Numbered from the stretch's first letter, positions 24,908 to 34,630 are shown. The stretch is DNA of 64,000 nt from Roseithermus sacchariphilus (GCA_003285105.1 CP030158.1:2642501-2706500); one strand, 5' to 3'. Notes: generated by a model not told the origin, from the sequence alone. A program made the numbers and translations.

Positions 24908-24937
24908 TTGCTTATAGATTTCTATAAAACTTATATT
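24908..24937 (+). promoter_or_regulatory. Predicted promoter and operator of the cytosine methyltransferase gene
   Basis: TTGCTT (24908-24913) and TATATT (24932-24937) are spaced by 18 bp, about 40 bp before the ATG at 24980. Between them lies TTATAGA-TT-TCTATAA (24912-24927), a perfect 7-bp inverted repeat filling the spacer. A protein bound there would block the promoter, giving regulated methylation. Confidence 0.5.
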
Positions 24938-24979
24938 CCGTAACGCCGAAATTTAATCATTACCTGCACACATCAACAC

Positions 24980-26572
24980 ATGCCAGATGCGCACTCCGTC
25001 ATCCCGGTAGTGGACCTTTTTGCCGGTCCCGGTGGCCTGGGAGAAGGTTTTTCTTCATATGAAGGAGAAGACCTTAACTTCAAGATCGTTCTCTCTGTAG
25101 AGAAGGATGAAGCTGCTCACCAAACCCTTCTTCTGCGCGCCTTCTACAGACAGTTCGCCAGAGATCGAGTTCCTGATGACTACTATGCTTACCTGGCAGG
25201 TAAGATCAGCAGAGAAGACCTGTTCAAGCGTTATCCCGAGGCTATTGAAAGAGCAAAAGCGGAAGCATGGAATGCAGAGCTCGGCAAGGTACCAGATAGC
25301 GAGGTGTACCGTAGGGTGCGACAGGCTTTGAAAGAATACCCCGACAGTCCCTGGGTTCTGATCGGAGGACCGCCCTGCCAGGCTTACTCGCTGGTCGGCC
25401 GCGCCCGGATGGAAAAAGAAGTTCTGGCAAAGGATCATCGCCACTTCCTTTACAGACACTACCTAAAAATCTTGGCCCGATATAGCCCGACGGTTTTTAT
25501 TATGGAAAATGTCAAGGGGATCCTTTCATCGAAGGTACAGGGGGAGCGAATATTTGATCGGATCCTGGAAGACCTGAGTAATCCTTGCAGGTCTTTGAAA
25601 GAAGACGAGCTGACAGAACTATCATGGCCTTCCTGCCCCGGCTATAACATCTACTCTCTTGTCACCTCTAAAACCGTTCCCGAAGGGTTAAAGTCACAAG
25701 ACTTTGTAATTCGTTCCGAAGACTATGGAATTCCTCAGAAACGCCACCGCGTTATTCTTCTTGGGGTACGAAAAGATATGGATCCCTGCATTGCAGCCAG
25801 GCTCACCCCGGCACCAGAAAAGATCTCTGTCGGGGATGTTATCGGCAACCTGCCGCGTCTCAGAAGTCGTCTGTCAAGGGAGCCGGACAATGCAGGGAAA
25901 TGGAGAAAAGCTATTCGGAAAGGAATGAGGGACGGCCTGTTCAGGAATGTGGATGAGGCCGTTCGTTGCCTGATCCATGAAAGTATCGATGCGCTCGATG
26001 AAAGCTCTGATACAGGCGGGCGCTTCATAGCAGGATGCTTCATCCCCGAAAAGTTAGCAGACTGGTTTTTCGATCCACGACTCGGGGGTATCTGCAACCA
26101 TGAGGCCAGGGGACACATGCGCAGCGATCTGCACCGCTACCTGTTCGCCTCTGCCTACGCTAAGATAAAAGGTGCAACACCAAAGCTCAGGCACTTTCCC
26201 GAAGAACTACTGCCGGCCCATAAAAACGTCGAAAAGGCCCGGAAGTCTGCTTTAATCTTCAGCGACCGTTTTCGTGTGCAACTCCGTGATGAGCCTTCGT
26301 CAACTATAACCTGCCATATTGCCAAAGACGGCCATTACTTTATTCATTATGATCCGACACAGTGTCGCAGTCTTACTGTCCGAGAGGCTGCGCGTCTGCA
26401 GACGTTTCCAGACAACTACTTTTTCGAGGGAAGCAGAACGCAACAGTACACCCAGGTGGGAAACGCCGTCCCACCCCTTCTGGCCAAACAGATAGCCGGC
26501 GTTGTGGCGAAGGTTCTGACGGCTATCCGGCATGAGGACTCCGTTGCTGTCCCGGATGCAGCTGTAAGCTGA
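24980..26572 (+). CDS. drmMII: DNA (cytosine-5-)methyltransferase, DrmMII type
   Basis: 530 residues with all main C5-methyltransferase motifs: I (VDLFAGPGGLGEGF, about 11-24), IV (GGPPCQAYS, catalytic Cys133), VI (IMENVKGIL), VIII (GIPQKRHRVILLG), IX (RSLTVREAARLQTFPD) and X (GNAVPPLLAKQIAG). It modifies cytosine at C5 in a specific but unknown site. In class 2 DISARM the methyltransferase DrmMII marks self DNA and is encoded with DrmA, DrmB, DrmC and DrmE. Here it faces the rest of the locus, ending 23 bp from the stop of the DUF3883 gene. The codon usage is less G+C-rich than the flanking chromosome. Confidence 0.88.
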   Translation: MPDAHSVIPVVDLFAGPGGLGEGFSSYEGEDLNFKIVLSVEKDEAAHQTLLLRAFYRQFARDRVPDDYYAYLAGKISREDLFKRYPEAIERAKAEAWNAELGKVPDSEVYRRVRQALKEYPDSPWVLIGGPPCQAYSLVGRARMEKEVLAKDHRHFLYRHYLKILARYSPTVFIMENVKGILSSKVQGERIFDRILEDLSNPCRSLKEDELTELSWPSCPGYNIYSLVTSKTVPEGLKSQDFVIRSEDYGIPQKRHRVILLGVRKDMDPCIAARLTPAPEKISVGDVIGNLPRLRSRLSREPDNAGKWRKAIRKGMRDGLFRNVDEAVRCLIHESIDALDESSDTGGRFIAGCFIPEKLADWFFDPRLGGICNHEARGHMRSDLHRYLFASAYAKIKGATPKLRHFPEELLPAHKNVEKARKSALIFSDRFRVQLRDEPSSTITCHIAKDGHYFIHYDPTQCRSLTVREAARLQTFPDNYFFEGSRTQQYTQVGNAVPPLLAKQIAGVVAKVLTAIRHEDSVAVPDAAVS

Positions 26573-26595
26573 ACAGGTTGGTCCCGGAACCAGCT

Positions 26596-27372
26596 TCAGT
26601 TCTGGAGCTGGTGCGGAGAAACAGACCAGCTTATCTGTACTGTGGTATATAGGCGGCGCTGAGGATGAAGTACCGCAGCCGGGTTCTGAATGAGACCAAT
26701 CGTCGCAGTACCATTGAAAATTCGGACAAGGGCAAGGAAGTACAGATCGCCCTTTTCTTTTGCTGTACGCCACTCCCTGTCGGTGAACTGGATGCCACCC
26801 GAATCTCCAGCAATTCCTTTGACCTCAACGTAAATGGAACCACCACTTGCTGTCTCAATTTCGAAGTCGTAGCCGCAGGCCAGATTCCGAGTGTCCCGCA
26901 GGGTACCTGTAGCTGGCCGTCCTGTACTCCTGTGGTGCTGAATAAAGAAATCCTCTGCAAGTCGTCCGGTACGCAGGCGAGCGACCACTGAAGAGTTATC
27001 TGCAGTACGCTCGCCTGACTTTATATGGCTGAGGACCTCCTTTATGTCACCGGCCTGTCGGTATGCAGGGTCATTCAGGATGTCTTCGACAATACCACGC
27101 AGCGTCTGCTCATCAAGATCTTGAAACATTTCATGCACACGCACGCAGGCAGGTGCGAGAGGACGCTGATACCATCCAACGCGTGGATTATCATGTAACG
27201 GGTCAAACTCGTCTCTTCGATTCTTGACATAATTGGGCTTGACGTCCAGGATCCGACCAATGGCTTTGTGCGTGGCCGTCATATTTCCGAAGCCGAGTCG
27301 CTCGTAGGCCTCTCTGTCGAAACGAGAGAGGTAGTAGGCGACGATAGTTGCAAATGCATTCTGGCTATCCAT
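26596..27372 (-). CDS. DUF3883-domain PD-(D/E)XK protein, putative nuclease of the DISARM-like locus
   Basis: 258 residues. The N-terminal part (AFATIVAYYLSRFDREAYERLGF, NYVKNRRDEFDPLHDN) is a module often fused to restriction-type domains. The C-terminal part is DUF3883-like: Glu140 in GRLAEDFF, Asp169 in CGYDFEIE and Glu183-x-Lys185 in YVEVKG, giving a complete E-D-ExK nuclease site, then IQFTDREWRTAKEKGDLYFLALV. It is the last gene of the minus-strand operon, six bases after DrmB. No DrmC (PLD nuclease) gene is present, so this protein is the best candidate for a DNA-cutting subunit here, by inference. Confidence 0.72.
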   Translation of the reverse strand: MDSQNAFATIVAYYLSRFDREAYERLGFGNMTATHKAIGRILDVKPNYVKNRRDEFDPLHDNPRVGWYQRPLAPACVRVHEMFQDLDEQTLRGIVEDILNDPAYRQAGDIKEVLSHIKSGERTADNSSVVARLRTGRLAEDFFIQHHRSTGRPATGTLRDTRNLACGYDFEIETASGGSIYVEVKGIAGDSGGIQFTDREWRTAKEKGDLYFLALVRIFNGTATIGLIQNPAAVLHPQRRLYTTVQISWSVSPHQLQN

Positions 27373-27378
27373 TTCGCA

Positions 27379-29274
27379 TTACAGTAGCAAATCGAAGTAG
27401 CTGCTCTGTCTGTTCCCACCAATACCAACTACGTGGCCACGATCCAGGAAGCGGTTAAACTCTTCGCAGGAGGTCTCCGGCACCAGAGCACAGTTATGAC
27501 AGGCCGCAAGGTTGCACGAGTCGGGTCCCTGGCCACCGCGCTCGGCGGCTTCCATGCAGATCGGGTCGGCCGAACACCAGGTGGCATCGGCCAGCGCCCG
27601 CCGGATGACGGGCTCCAGATTACCGGGCTTACCCATGCGTACCAGCCCTCCCATCGTACCGTCTGAGTCGCCTGCAGCGGTATAGATGAGCAGGCCGGCC
27701 ATCGGAGCATCAGGGTCGGTAGAAATGTAAAGACGTTCCCGCAGCGCCGCCGTGCTGTAGCCGCATTCAAAGACAAGCTGGTTTATAAGCAGGTGGGCGA
27801 AGGTGTGGATGAGCACGAAGCGAGGCCCTGCCAGGTGCTCCGGGTCGTAGTGCCTGGACTGGCTGAAATTCCGTTCCAACCTGCCAAACTGTTCTTTCAC
27901 GTCATCGCGTCCTTCCCAGGCCCGCAGGCGTTCCTCGTTGAATTCCAGGAAGATTCCTTCTCCGTGCACGACCGTCGCCGGCAACCAGTCACGCTCAGAG
28001 CCGGGCTGTGGTGGATCCTGCCAGAGAAGCGTTCGCTTTTGCGCCGCGTCCATGTTCGGGCCACCTTCCGGGTAGACGCGCGTGAAACCGGTCAATACTC
28101 GTGTCTCGCGCAGACGGTCCACCAGCATAATCCGGGAGAAAAGTGCCCGGACATTCTCCTCATAACGCTGCTGACCGGGATCTCGAACAGTAAGCAGAGC
28201 GCTTGTACGCGGGTGGCGGAGCACGTTGAACTCCGCCCGCCGATACGCCGTCTCCGGCGTATCAGAATCGACCGGTTCATCGCCCTCCGCCCCGACTCCG
28301 CCGGTACCATTGCACACGATGCTCAGGGCCTGCACGATTTGTTTATCTGTGTACGCTTTGACGGCCAGACCGCCGGTCTCTTTGACCAGTGACAGTACCT
28401 GTTCCTGTGGTATTGCTCCGCTTTTTGCCAGTGAGCGGACCGTTGTGAATTTCGGCTTTCCGAGCAGTTCGATCAGTTCCTGCATTCCCTGCTCGTCGCT
28501 ACGGGGCAGGTACAGCGAACTGCGCACTTCGGCAAAGTAGACGTTTGAAGCGTTGCGCAGGCTGCCTCGCACAGGTCTGTCACAGCGAACCCGTGGCCCC
28601 GTTCCGGCCCAGGGCATCGCGCCCGGGCAGGTATAGATCTGTCCCGGAGCCAGATTACTGCTCAGGAAAGTATTATCGTCACTGGCCGTCGTGATCCCGG
28701 CCAGAGACCGATATGCCTTACAACGCTCACATTTCACGAAAACGCTGGACAGTGTAGCACCACCCTTCGCATCAAGTTTGAGGACACCATCACAGGTCGG
28801 ATTCTGATCTCGATGCACCCATTCCCGCCAGGGAAAGTCATGGATGTGCCCGTGGTCACAGATCATGACGAAGCGGACCTGGTACATCTCAACCCGCTCG
28901 CCGTTCTGCTCGCAGTGTGCGCACCGTACTTCACCTCTTGTTGTAAGGGATACCGAATACATACGGTCGCATTTCGGGCAGAAATGCCACTGCGGAAATC
29001 GAAAGGCTGGCACAGAGATGAACGTGTTCTGGTCGCCTTTCCGCCTGAAATCAGGAGGAAGTCGGAAGTGGTGGACGTCGAGCTGTTCTTTGAGCCTCCA
29101 CTCATCCACGATGAACTCACTTTCGTCGATGATCTTACCTGCGGTCTCGCTGAACCAGTGATCAAGCGAGGCACAGATCATGGAAATGCCATTCTGATTC
29201 GTTATCATGGCGCCCACACCGAACGGCGCTATGAGATGGGCACGTCGTACCGGAGTTCTAGATCTGTCAGCCAT
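27379..29274 (-). CDS. drmB: DISARM protein DrmB (DUF1998)
   Basis: 631 residues. The opening RRAHLIAPFGVGAMI and the C-terminal DUF1998 signature RFVLIHTFAHLLINQLVFECGYSTAALRERLY with MAGLLIYTAAGDSDGTMGGL match DrmB. Several zinc-knuckle-like Cys pairs occur (HFCPKCDRM with RCAHC, about 97-125; VKCERCKAY) and a final Cys-rich stretch near 590-620. DrmB partners the DrmA helicase; in DISARM the DrmAB complex recognises incoming DNA. Eight bases separate it from the drmA stop, and the DUF3883 gene follows six bases later, so all three are co-transcribed. Confidence 0.88.
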   Translation of the reverse strand: MADRSRTPVRRAHLIAPFGVGAMITNQNGISMICASLDHWFSETAGKIIDESEFIVDEWRLKEQLDVHHFRLPPDFRRKGDQNTFISVPAFRFPQWHFCPKCDRMYSVSLTTRGEVRCAHCEQNGERVEMYQVRFVMICDHGHIHDFPWREWVHRDQNPTCDGVLKLDAKGGATLSSVFVKCERCKAYRSLAGITTASDDNTFLSSNLAPGQIYTCPGAMPWAGTGPRVRCDRPVRGSLRNASNVYFAEVRSSLYLPRSDEQGMQELIELLGKPKFTTVRSLAKSGAIPQEQVLSLVKETGGLAVKAYTDKQIVQALSIVCNGTGGVGAEGDEPVDSDTPETAYRRAEFNVLRHPRTSALLTVRDPGQQRYEENVRALFSRIMLVDRLRETRVLTGFTRVYPEGGPNMDAAQKRTLLWQDPPQPGSERDWLPATVVHGEGIFLEFNEERLRAWEGRDDVKEQFGRLERNFSQSRHYDPEHLAGPRFVLIHTFAHLLINQLVFECGYSTAALRERLYISTDPDAPMAGLLIYTAAGDSDGTMGGLVRMGKPGNLEPVIRRALADATWCSADPICMEAAERGGQGPDSCNLAACHNCALVPETSCEEFNRFLDRGHVVGIGGNRQSSYFDLLL

Positions 29275-29282
29275 GGGATGTA

Positions 29283-32200
29283 CTACTCGGAATCTGGAAG
29301 TTTAATCTGAAGGACACACTCGGCATCTACGTTACGCATGGACATGGGCACCGGCCAGGTAACGCCCCGGTGTTCCTCGGGCACGTAGTCACCGGCAACA
29401 TACATCAGGCCGGGGTTATCCCCACGGGCTTCCCATTCCGTGCGCTCCCACCGCTCCCACTGCTGGATACGGCGGTCAAAGACACGGACGAAGTTGGTTT
29501 CTTCCGCGGGATCGACCCGGCGAATGCGCGGTAGAAGCAGGTTCTTTAGCTTGCTCAGTAGATCGGAGGGCAGTGGATACGGCAGCAGCCCCAGCTTACC
29601 GAACTGCCGCACGTAAGCAATCATCACCGCATGCAGTGCGCGGTCGAGTGCGGGCGGCGAGAACGGGGTAACACTGGTTGGCTCCACCTGAGCATAGAGC
29701 CGCTCATGGTAGCTACGAAACTTCTCAAAATGAGAGCGATCTCGCGGTTTTGATGCCGAGTAGAGCGTGACGACCAGGCCGGGTCGTTCCCACCATCGGC
29801 GACCCACACGACCGGTCACCTGAATGTACTGCGATGTTGTCTTGGGCTGCCCCACAACAGCCATCAGCGATAGCCGGTCAATGTCCACCCCGACTTCAAT
29901 GATGTTTGATGCCAGACATACATCAATCGGGCGGCGCCTGCCCGTTGTCGGGGCTTCCAGGCGGGAGATAGCTTCCGGCACTTCCTCACCGCTGATACGG
30001 CCCGTCAGCTCCAGAATGGTGTAATCATTCAGGAAACGGCGCCCAGGCAGACCATCTCGCTGCCTGATTCCATCGATGTATTCGGGAATGTCGGACTGAA
30101 ATAGAGAAAGGGCACCTCCCAGCTCCCGGAGGCTGTTGTAGAAAAGGAGTAGCGTCCACCACGGATCTTGTTCTGCTCTGTCAAAAGGTACCGGGGCCAT
30201 GAGCAGCGAGGAGAACGTGCGGACCTGAACGGTCTGGAAGGATTCAAGTCCGGGCGCGTGGACACCCACGTACTTGCGCCCTGGAAGCAGTTTACCGTTG
30301 TCATCGGTCGCGTGGCGGGCGAAGAAAGAGTCGCCGCTGTCAAGCCCCGGTGTCGGAAACAGCGTGACGCTGTCGCGCGCATACAGGCCCTTGATCTGGG
30401 CTTCGTAGCGCCGGATTGTGGCCGTTGAACTAATGATCTTGGGCCGAACCGGAGGATCAATGCGTTCCGTACACAGTGCTTCGATAAGCGGTTCGTAGAG
30501 ACCCACCATCGAGCCAAGCGGCCCGGAAATCAGATGCAGCTCGTCCTGGATGATCAGGCCCGGCGGCGACACGAACCGGCTTCCATCGGAATTGAGCCCG
30601 AAGATAGTACGTGCCTCCGGCCTCCAGGCAAGCATGGCGAACTTATCGACCGTGCCAATGATCAGGTCCGGACGCTGTTCGTAAATGTCCTCATCGATGA
30701 CGTAGATCGGCAGTCCATCATGAAACTCGCAGGCAGAGTCGGAACATTTCAGGCTTACCGTATTGCCGGTGCGCTCATATCCGATAACGTTTGGAGTTCC
30801 TTTTCCCTTTAGGTTCACGGGTCCCATTATTGCCCCGCACCACGGGCATTTCGTTACGAGGAACCGGTTTTCAACGCCCCGCTTACGCTGGCTTAAATCC
30901 CTGAGCAGTGACAGGGCATCTTTTCTCGTGTTCGGTGTGGTGCTGCCTCCCAGCCAGATGCCGATAGAAATCCTGTCATTGACCTCCGGCAGGAATTGCT
31001 TTCGCAGATGATCCATCGCACAGATGAGACGGGCCGCCCGCTGGAATTGCTGGGCTGTCAGCAAGCGCAGCGTATAGCGCATCAGGACGTGTACACCGTG
31101 ATCCTTCGGGTTGCGCAGGTAACGCAGGAAGATGGCGAAAGCGGCAAGGCCCAGGTACGCTTCCGTTTTGCCGCCACCCGTCGGAAACCAGATCAACTCA
31201 ACGTTTTCCCGGCAGGGATCGTGCCCCTCGGCGGTGGACCGCAGCGTCATCAGGAGAAAAGCGATCTGGAAGGCACGCCAGTTACCCTTGAATGAACCCG
31301 GGTTCAGCAGGTCGACCGAAGGGTATGGTTCAGAAAAGCCGAGGCGGTGAGCTTTTGCGTCGTAGGTGACCTGGCGCGGTTCTTTGAAGTCACGTACCTG
31401 CTGGATCAGGATAGCGTGGTTCGCCAGCCGGAATGCCTTCAGCGCCTTCTCATCCTGTTGTAGAAACGCAATGCCGTCTCGCATGCGCTCTGCACACCTT
31501 CGGGCACGAGCAACGTGCCGGCGAGCGGCCGGCTGATGCTTCGCGGGCAGCGCAGGTATCTCGGCCTCTCGCAGGTCTATCCAGTCCGAGTAGAGGTCGA
31601 CCACCTCTTTGAGTGCCGTGAAGCCATCATCATCTTCGATCAGGCCGGCAAGTGAGGCCATCGACACCCTGAGATCGGTACCGTCAGGTCGTTTGATATC
31701 GGGCGTTGTACTCGGCACCTCGACGACAGGCAGTGACTCGGCACTGACCTGTGTCGCGAAATCTGAACCTTCCTCTTTCTTCCAGTCGGCCGCACAGCCA
31801 TGTCCGACGGCATAGGTACGCTGGTTCCGATAGAGCAGATCAAGCGACTCCTCTTCCTCACGAGCCAGCCGGGCGTCTTCGTCCTCCTCACCGCCGCCCG
31901 GTGCACGGTCTGCGACCGGATACGGACAGATGTGCGCTCCACCGTCCGGTGCCTCTACGGTCGCGGTGAAATGAGCCTGGAACAGGCTGTAGTCATCGTA
32001 ACTCCGCTCCCACCTGCTCCGGTTAACCAGGGAGACTGTCAGCAGGCGTTCGTCAGGCTTCTCGGTCGGCCGGGAATACACCTCGACCGACAGATCGAGG
32101 CCGTCTGTGTTATCGGCTTCGGCAGGCCCGGGACGAAGGCTGACGGACTCTGGCTGACACAGTTCGGCGGCACTCAGGCTGGTGATAATGCGCACAGGCC

Positions 32201-32783
32201 GGCGAAGCCACCACAGGTACTCTCTGGTCTCATCCTGGCCACCGGTAGCGTTTGTTTCCGGTGCCCCGGCCTTCACCATTTTTCGTATGTACCGTCCGCC
32301 AGAAACGCGAACCACCAGGCGTGCATTTTCCGGTAAACGAGCCAGAAAGCTGACGGCCATGCTGCTCGGACGGTACGAGTTGGCAAGTGACAGGTCGAAG
32401 TCAAAAGCATCGTCCTCTACAGCCTCTCCTCTCAGCTCAATCCTCTCCACACCAGGCTTTTGAGATTCTTTTTCCGTCTCTTCACCGGTTTCATCCGCGG
32501 GCTCATTGCCTGTGTCTTCCTGCTCGTCATCACCTTCTTCAATGGCAACACCTACTGGATAGAGGACACCGACACCATACCGCCGGCCCGGGCGATCCCG
32601 CGTCAGAATCTCCTCGCCAGTGCCCTGCTGTCGCCAGGGTTTGAAGGCATCGTACCGGTTCTCAAAAAAAATCTCTCTTGAGCAGTCGATCTCTTCTCCG
32701 GCCGGGTTGGGGCCCACCAGTTCGGCTTTCAGGCTGTCAATCAGCCGTTCACGGTTTTGAATGTGCGGGTTGTTCACTGGCAT
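29283..32783 (-). CDS. drmA: DISARM helicase DrmA
   Basis: 1,166 residues. Helicase motifs: I (ELIWFPTGGGKTEAYLGL, about 529-546), Ia (LMRYTLRLLTAQQF), II as DELH (IIQDELHLISGPLG, about 744-757), III (STATIRR, about 786), and the C-terminal lobe with NIIEVGVDIDRLSLM and QYIQVTGRVGR (about 960-996). The long N-terminal region (1-480) is acidic and specific to DrmA. A CPWC...C...C knuckle (about 646-685) sits between the lobes. DrmA translocates on single-stranded DNA and forms a complex with DrmB. Downstream drmB starts after eight bases; the NERD gene upstream ends 15 bases before it. Confidence 0.88.
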   Translation of the reverse strand: MPVNNPHIQNRERLIDSLKAELVGPNPAGEEIDCSREIFFENRYDAFKPWRQQGTGEEILTRDRPGRRYGVGVLYPVGVAIEEGDDEQEDTGNEPADETGEETEKESQKPGVERIELRGEAVEDDAFDFDLSLANSYRPSSMAVSFLARLPENARLVVRVSGGRYIRKMVKAGAPETNATGGQDETREYLWWLRRPVRIITSLSAAELCQPESVSLRPGPAEADNTDGLDLSVEVYSRPTEKPDERLLTVSLVNRSRWERSYDDYSLFQAHFTATVEAPDGGAHICPYPVADRAPGGGEEDEDARLAREEEESLDLLYRNQRTYAVGHGCAADWKKEEGSDFATQVSAESLPVVEVPSTTPDIKRPDGTDLRVSMASLAGLIEDDDGFTALKEVVDLYSDWIDLREAEIPALPAKHQPAARRHVARARRCAERMRDGIAFLQQDEKALKAFRLANHAILIQQVRDFKEPRQVTYDAKAHRLGFSEPYPSVDLLNPGSFKGNWRAFQIAFLLMTLRSTAEGHDPCRENVELIWFPTGGGKTEAYLGLAAFAIFLRYLRNPKDHGVHVLMRYTLRLLTAQQFQRAARLICAMDHLRKQFLPEVNDRISIGIWLGGSTTPNTRKDALSLLRDLSQRKRGVENRFLVTKCPWCGAIMGPVNLKGKGTPNVIGYERTGNTVSLKCSDSACEFHDGLPIYVIDEDIYEQRPDLIIGTVDKFAMLAWRPEARTIFGLNSDGSRFVSPPGLIIQDELHLISGPLGSMVGLYEPLIEALCTERIDPPVRPKIISSTATIRRYEAQIKGLYARDSVTLFPTPGLDSGDSFFARHATDDNGKLLPGRKYVGVHAPGLESFQTVQVRTFSSLLMAPVPFDRAEQDPWWTLLLFYNSLRELGGALSLFQSDIPEYIDGIRQRDGLPGRRFLNDYTILELTGRISGEEVPEAISRLEAPTTGRRRPIDVCLASNIIEVGVDIDRLSLMAVVGQPKTTSQYIQVTGRVGRRWWERPGLVVTLYSASKPRDRSHFEKFRSYHERLYAQVEPTSVTPFSPPALDRALHAVMIAYVRQFGKLGLLPYPLPSDLLSKLKNLLLPRIRRVDPAEETNFVRVFDRRIQQWERWERTEWEARGDNPGLMYVAGDYVPEEHRGVTWPVPMSMRNVDAECVLQIKLPDSE

Positions 32784-32798
32784 AAATTGCGGATGTTG

Positions 32799-34595
32799 TC
32801 AGGATGAAATGTTTTCCGTGATGATGTTCAGCAGTTCCCGCTGCACAGAGCGGCCAGCCAGGATAATAAGCAGATCCTGCGCGCGTGAAATGGCGACATA
32901 AAACAGCGTTCGCGCATCGGGAGCAGCGATCTCCTCCAGGTCTGTCACGATCACCACAGGTGCTTCGAGGCCTTTAAACGCATGGATGGTGCAGTGCTGA
33001 ATATACCCGGCGCCGCCACTGCCGCAGGGCTTCAGGCGCTCCTTCCAGGGGCTGTCTGTAATGCAACTGGCAGCACTGTCCGGAGCTGCCAGCGTTGAAA
33101 GGATAACAATATCTTCGCCCCGGTAGCCATCGCGATACAACGATTCCAGCGTCTGGATTAACAGCATCTGTTGCTCGTCATGATCCTCATAGAAATGTAA
33201 GACCGGATCACGATCTTCGAGCCGGTCCGGGCGCAGAACAGATGCATAGCCCGGTGTCAGGCGAGCGGATGTTTCTATAAAACTGGCAATGCGCGGTGTA
33301 TTCCGGCAGTTATCACCGAGGTGGAATATCGGAAAGCCACTGGCGTACGGATTGAGCAGGTTTTCCAGCATCTCCAGTGTGCCGGCCGATCCGGGCGCAT
33401 AGATGTTCTGGTTGACAAAGTCACCGAAGAGCAACCAGCGCCCGTGTCTCAGGCCTCCATCGAGTATAAGATCCAGAACGTCCAGGTAGGCCGGCTTCAG
33501 TAGATCCTGTGCCTCATCAATGATTATCTCGTCAAAAGGGCGGTGCCGGCTACCGGTGTTATCGGACAAGAGCATTTGTATCGCTTTCTCAGGTAATTCT
33601 TTTTCCCAGAAGTGCGAGGATTCCTTCCCGGTGGGATGGTAGTTCGTCAGGTGAACGAGGAACTGGTGCAGCGTTCCGGCCACGACATCGGGGGCCAGGT
33701 CAGCGACCTGTTCCCGCATCCAGTTACCGAGCAGCCGATTGAAGCAGACTAGCAGTACTCTCCGGCCCTGTGTCCGGGCGCGGCGTACCGCTTCCACAGC
33801 CAGCATTGTCTTGCCTGTGCCGGCCGGGCCCATGAAGGCAACACGCGGATTCCAGGCCATCGCATCCAGGGCACGGGTCTGTTTCTCCGTGTAGTACCTG
33901 ATCTCTTCTTCTCTCCGTCTGGCACGGGAGACGGGTGACTCATAGAACTCGAATTGAGGGCGTAGCACTTCGGCAATACGGCGGCATTCGGCTGGCGTAG
34001 GATGGTTGTTTCCGGGATTGAACCACCGCGCTGATACATTCTTTTCCAGGTAACTCCTCGCATGGCGAAGCACCTTTACTGCCAGATGTCCTATGCTGTC
34101 TCTGCTCAATCTGGCCAGATCAATGACCTGCCAGGGATGCCACTCGGGCGAAGCCGTATCGAATACGACAAACGGGAAGACGACAGCCGACCAGAAGACG
34201 ATATGATTCAGGTCTGGAGCTTCTCTGACGAGCTGTGCCCGCAGGCTGTGCATGGTCTGACTGACCTGTTTGAACGGGCTGCGTTGCTTTTCACGCTGCC
34301 GCCCGAAGAACCACTCACCGTTTATGCACTCGATGGAGGAGTGGGATTTTACCTCCAGGCAGAGCACCCCCATGCCCGGAATTATGACCACAAAGTCAAC
34401 CTCGCCGGAGATACGCTTCCGGTGCGCCGCCACATCCAGCGAGTGCAGCACAATCCAGTCTTTGGTATCTGGATCATCCTTCAATTCGCGAAACAGCTTC
34501 TGCTCGCCCGGTGGGACGTTGCTTTCAGGATCGATCTGGGGTGGAATCATCCAGGCCATGCCCATCAACTCCCGCTGATACCGGATTGCAGGCAA
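32799..34595 (-). CDS. NERD-domain nuclease fused to SF1 (UvrD/DUF2075-like) helicase
   Basis: 598 residues. The NERD domain (about 25-130) has the PD-(D/E)XK core GEVDFVVIIPGMGVLCLEVK with Glu65, Asp67, Glu81 and Lys83. A superfamily 1 helicase follows: Walker A FMGPAGTGKTMLA (254-266), Walker B IIIDEAQDLL (357-366), GDNCRNTPRIA, HAFKGLEAPVVIV and YVAISRAQDLLII. Together they suggest an ATP-driven DNA-processing enzyme. It is in line with drmA (15-bp gap) and the 523-residue gene (about 35 bp), so it belongs to the same transcript. This gene is not one of the canonical DISARM components known to me, so it marks a variant. Confidence 0.82.
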   Translation of the reverse strand: MPAIRYQRELMGMAWMIPPQIDPESNVPPGEQKLFRELKDDPDTKDWIVLHSLDVAAHRKRISGEVDFVVIIPGMGVLCLEVKSHSSIECINGEWFFGRQREKQRSPFKQVSQTMHSLRAQLVREAPDLNHIVFWSAVVFPFVVFDTASPEWHPWQVIDLARLSRDSIGHLAVKVLRHARSYLEKNVSARWFNPGNNHPTPAECRRIAEVLRPQFEFYESPVSRARRREEEIRYYTEKQTRALDAMAWNPRVAFMGPAGTGKTMLAVEAVRRARTQGRRVLLVCFNRLLGNWMREQVADLAPDVVAGTLHQFLVHLTNYHPTGKESSHFWEKELPEKAIQMLLSDNTGSRHRPFDEIIIDEAQDLLKPAYLDVLDLILDGGLRHGRWLLFGDFVNQNIYAPGSAGTLEMLENLLNPYASGFPIFHLGDNCRNTPRIASFIETSARLTPGYASVLRPDRLEDRDPVLHFYEDHDEQQMLLIQTLESLYRDGYRGEDIVILSTLAAPDSAASCITDSPWKERLKPCGSGGAGYIQHCTIHAFKGLEAPVVIVTDLEEIAAPDARTLFYVAISRAQDLLIILAGRSVQRELLNIITENISS

Positions 34596-34630
34596 TGCAA
34601 CCCTGAATAAAGAGGGTAGTGCTTGAAAGG

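Noticed and set aside
26589-26612. Possible bidirectional terminator ACCAGCT...AGCTGGT between the methyltransferase and DUF3883 genes
   Set aside because: The stem is only 7 bp, lies partly in coding sequence and has no T-run on either side.
32460-32681. Small plus-strand hydrophobic frame (RFFFRLFTGFIRGLIACVFLLVITFF) inside drmA
   Set aside because: It is the reverse complement of an acidic Glu/Asp-rich stretch of DrmA (EEGDDEQEDTGNE region), which automatically reads as Phe/Leu/Val.
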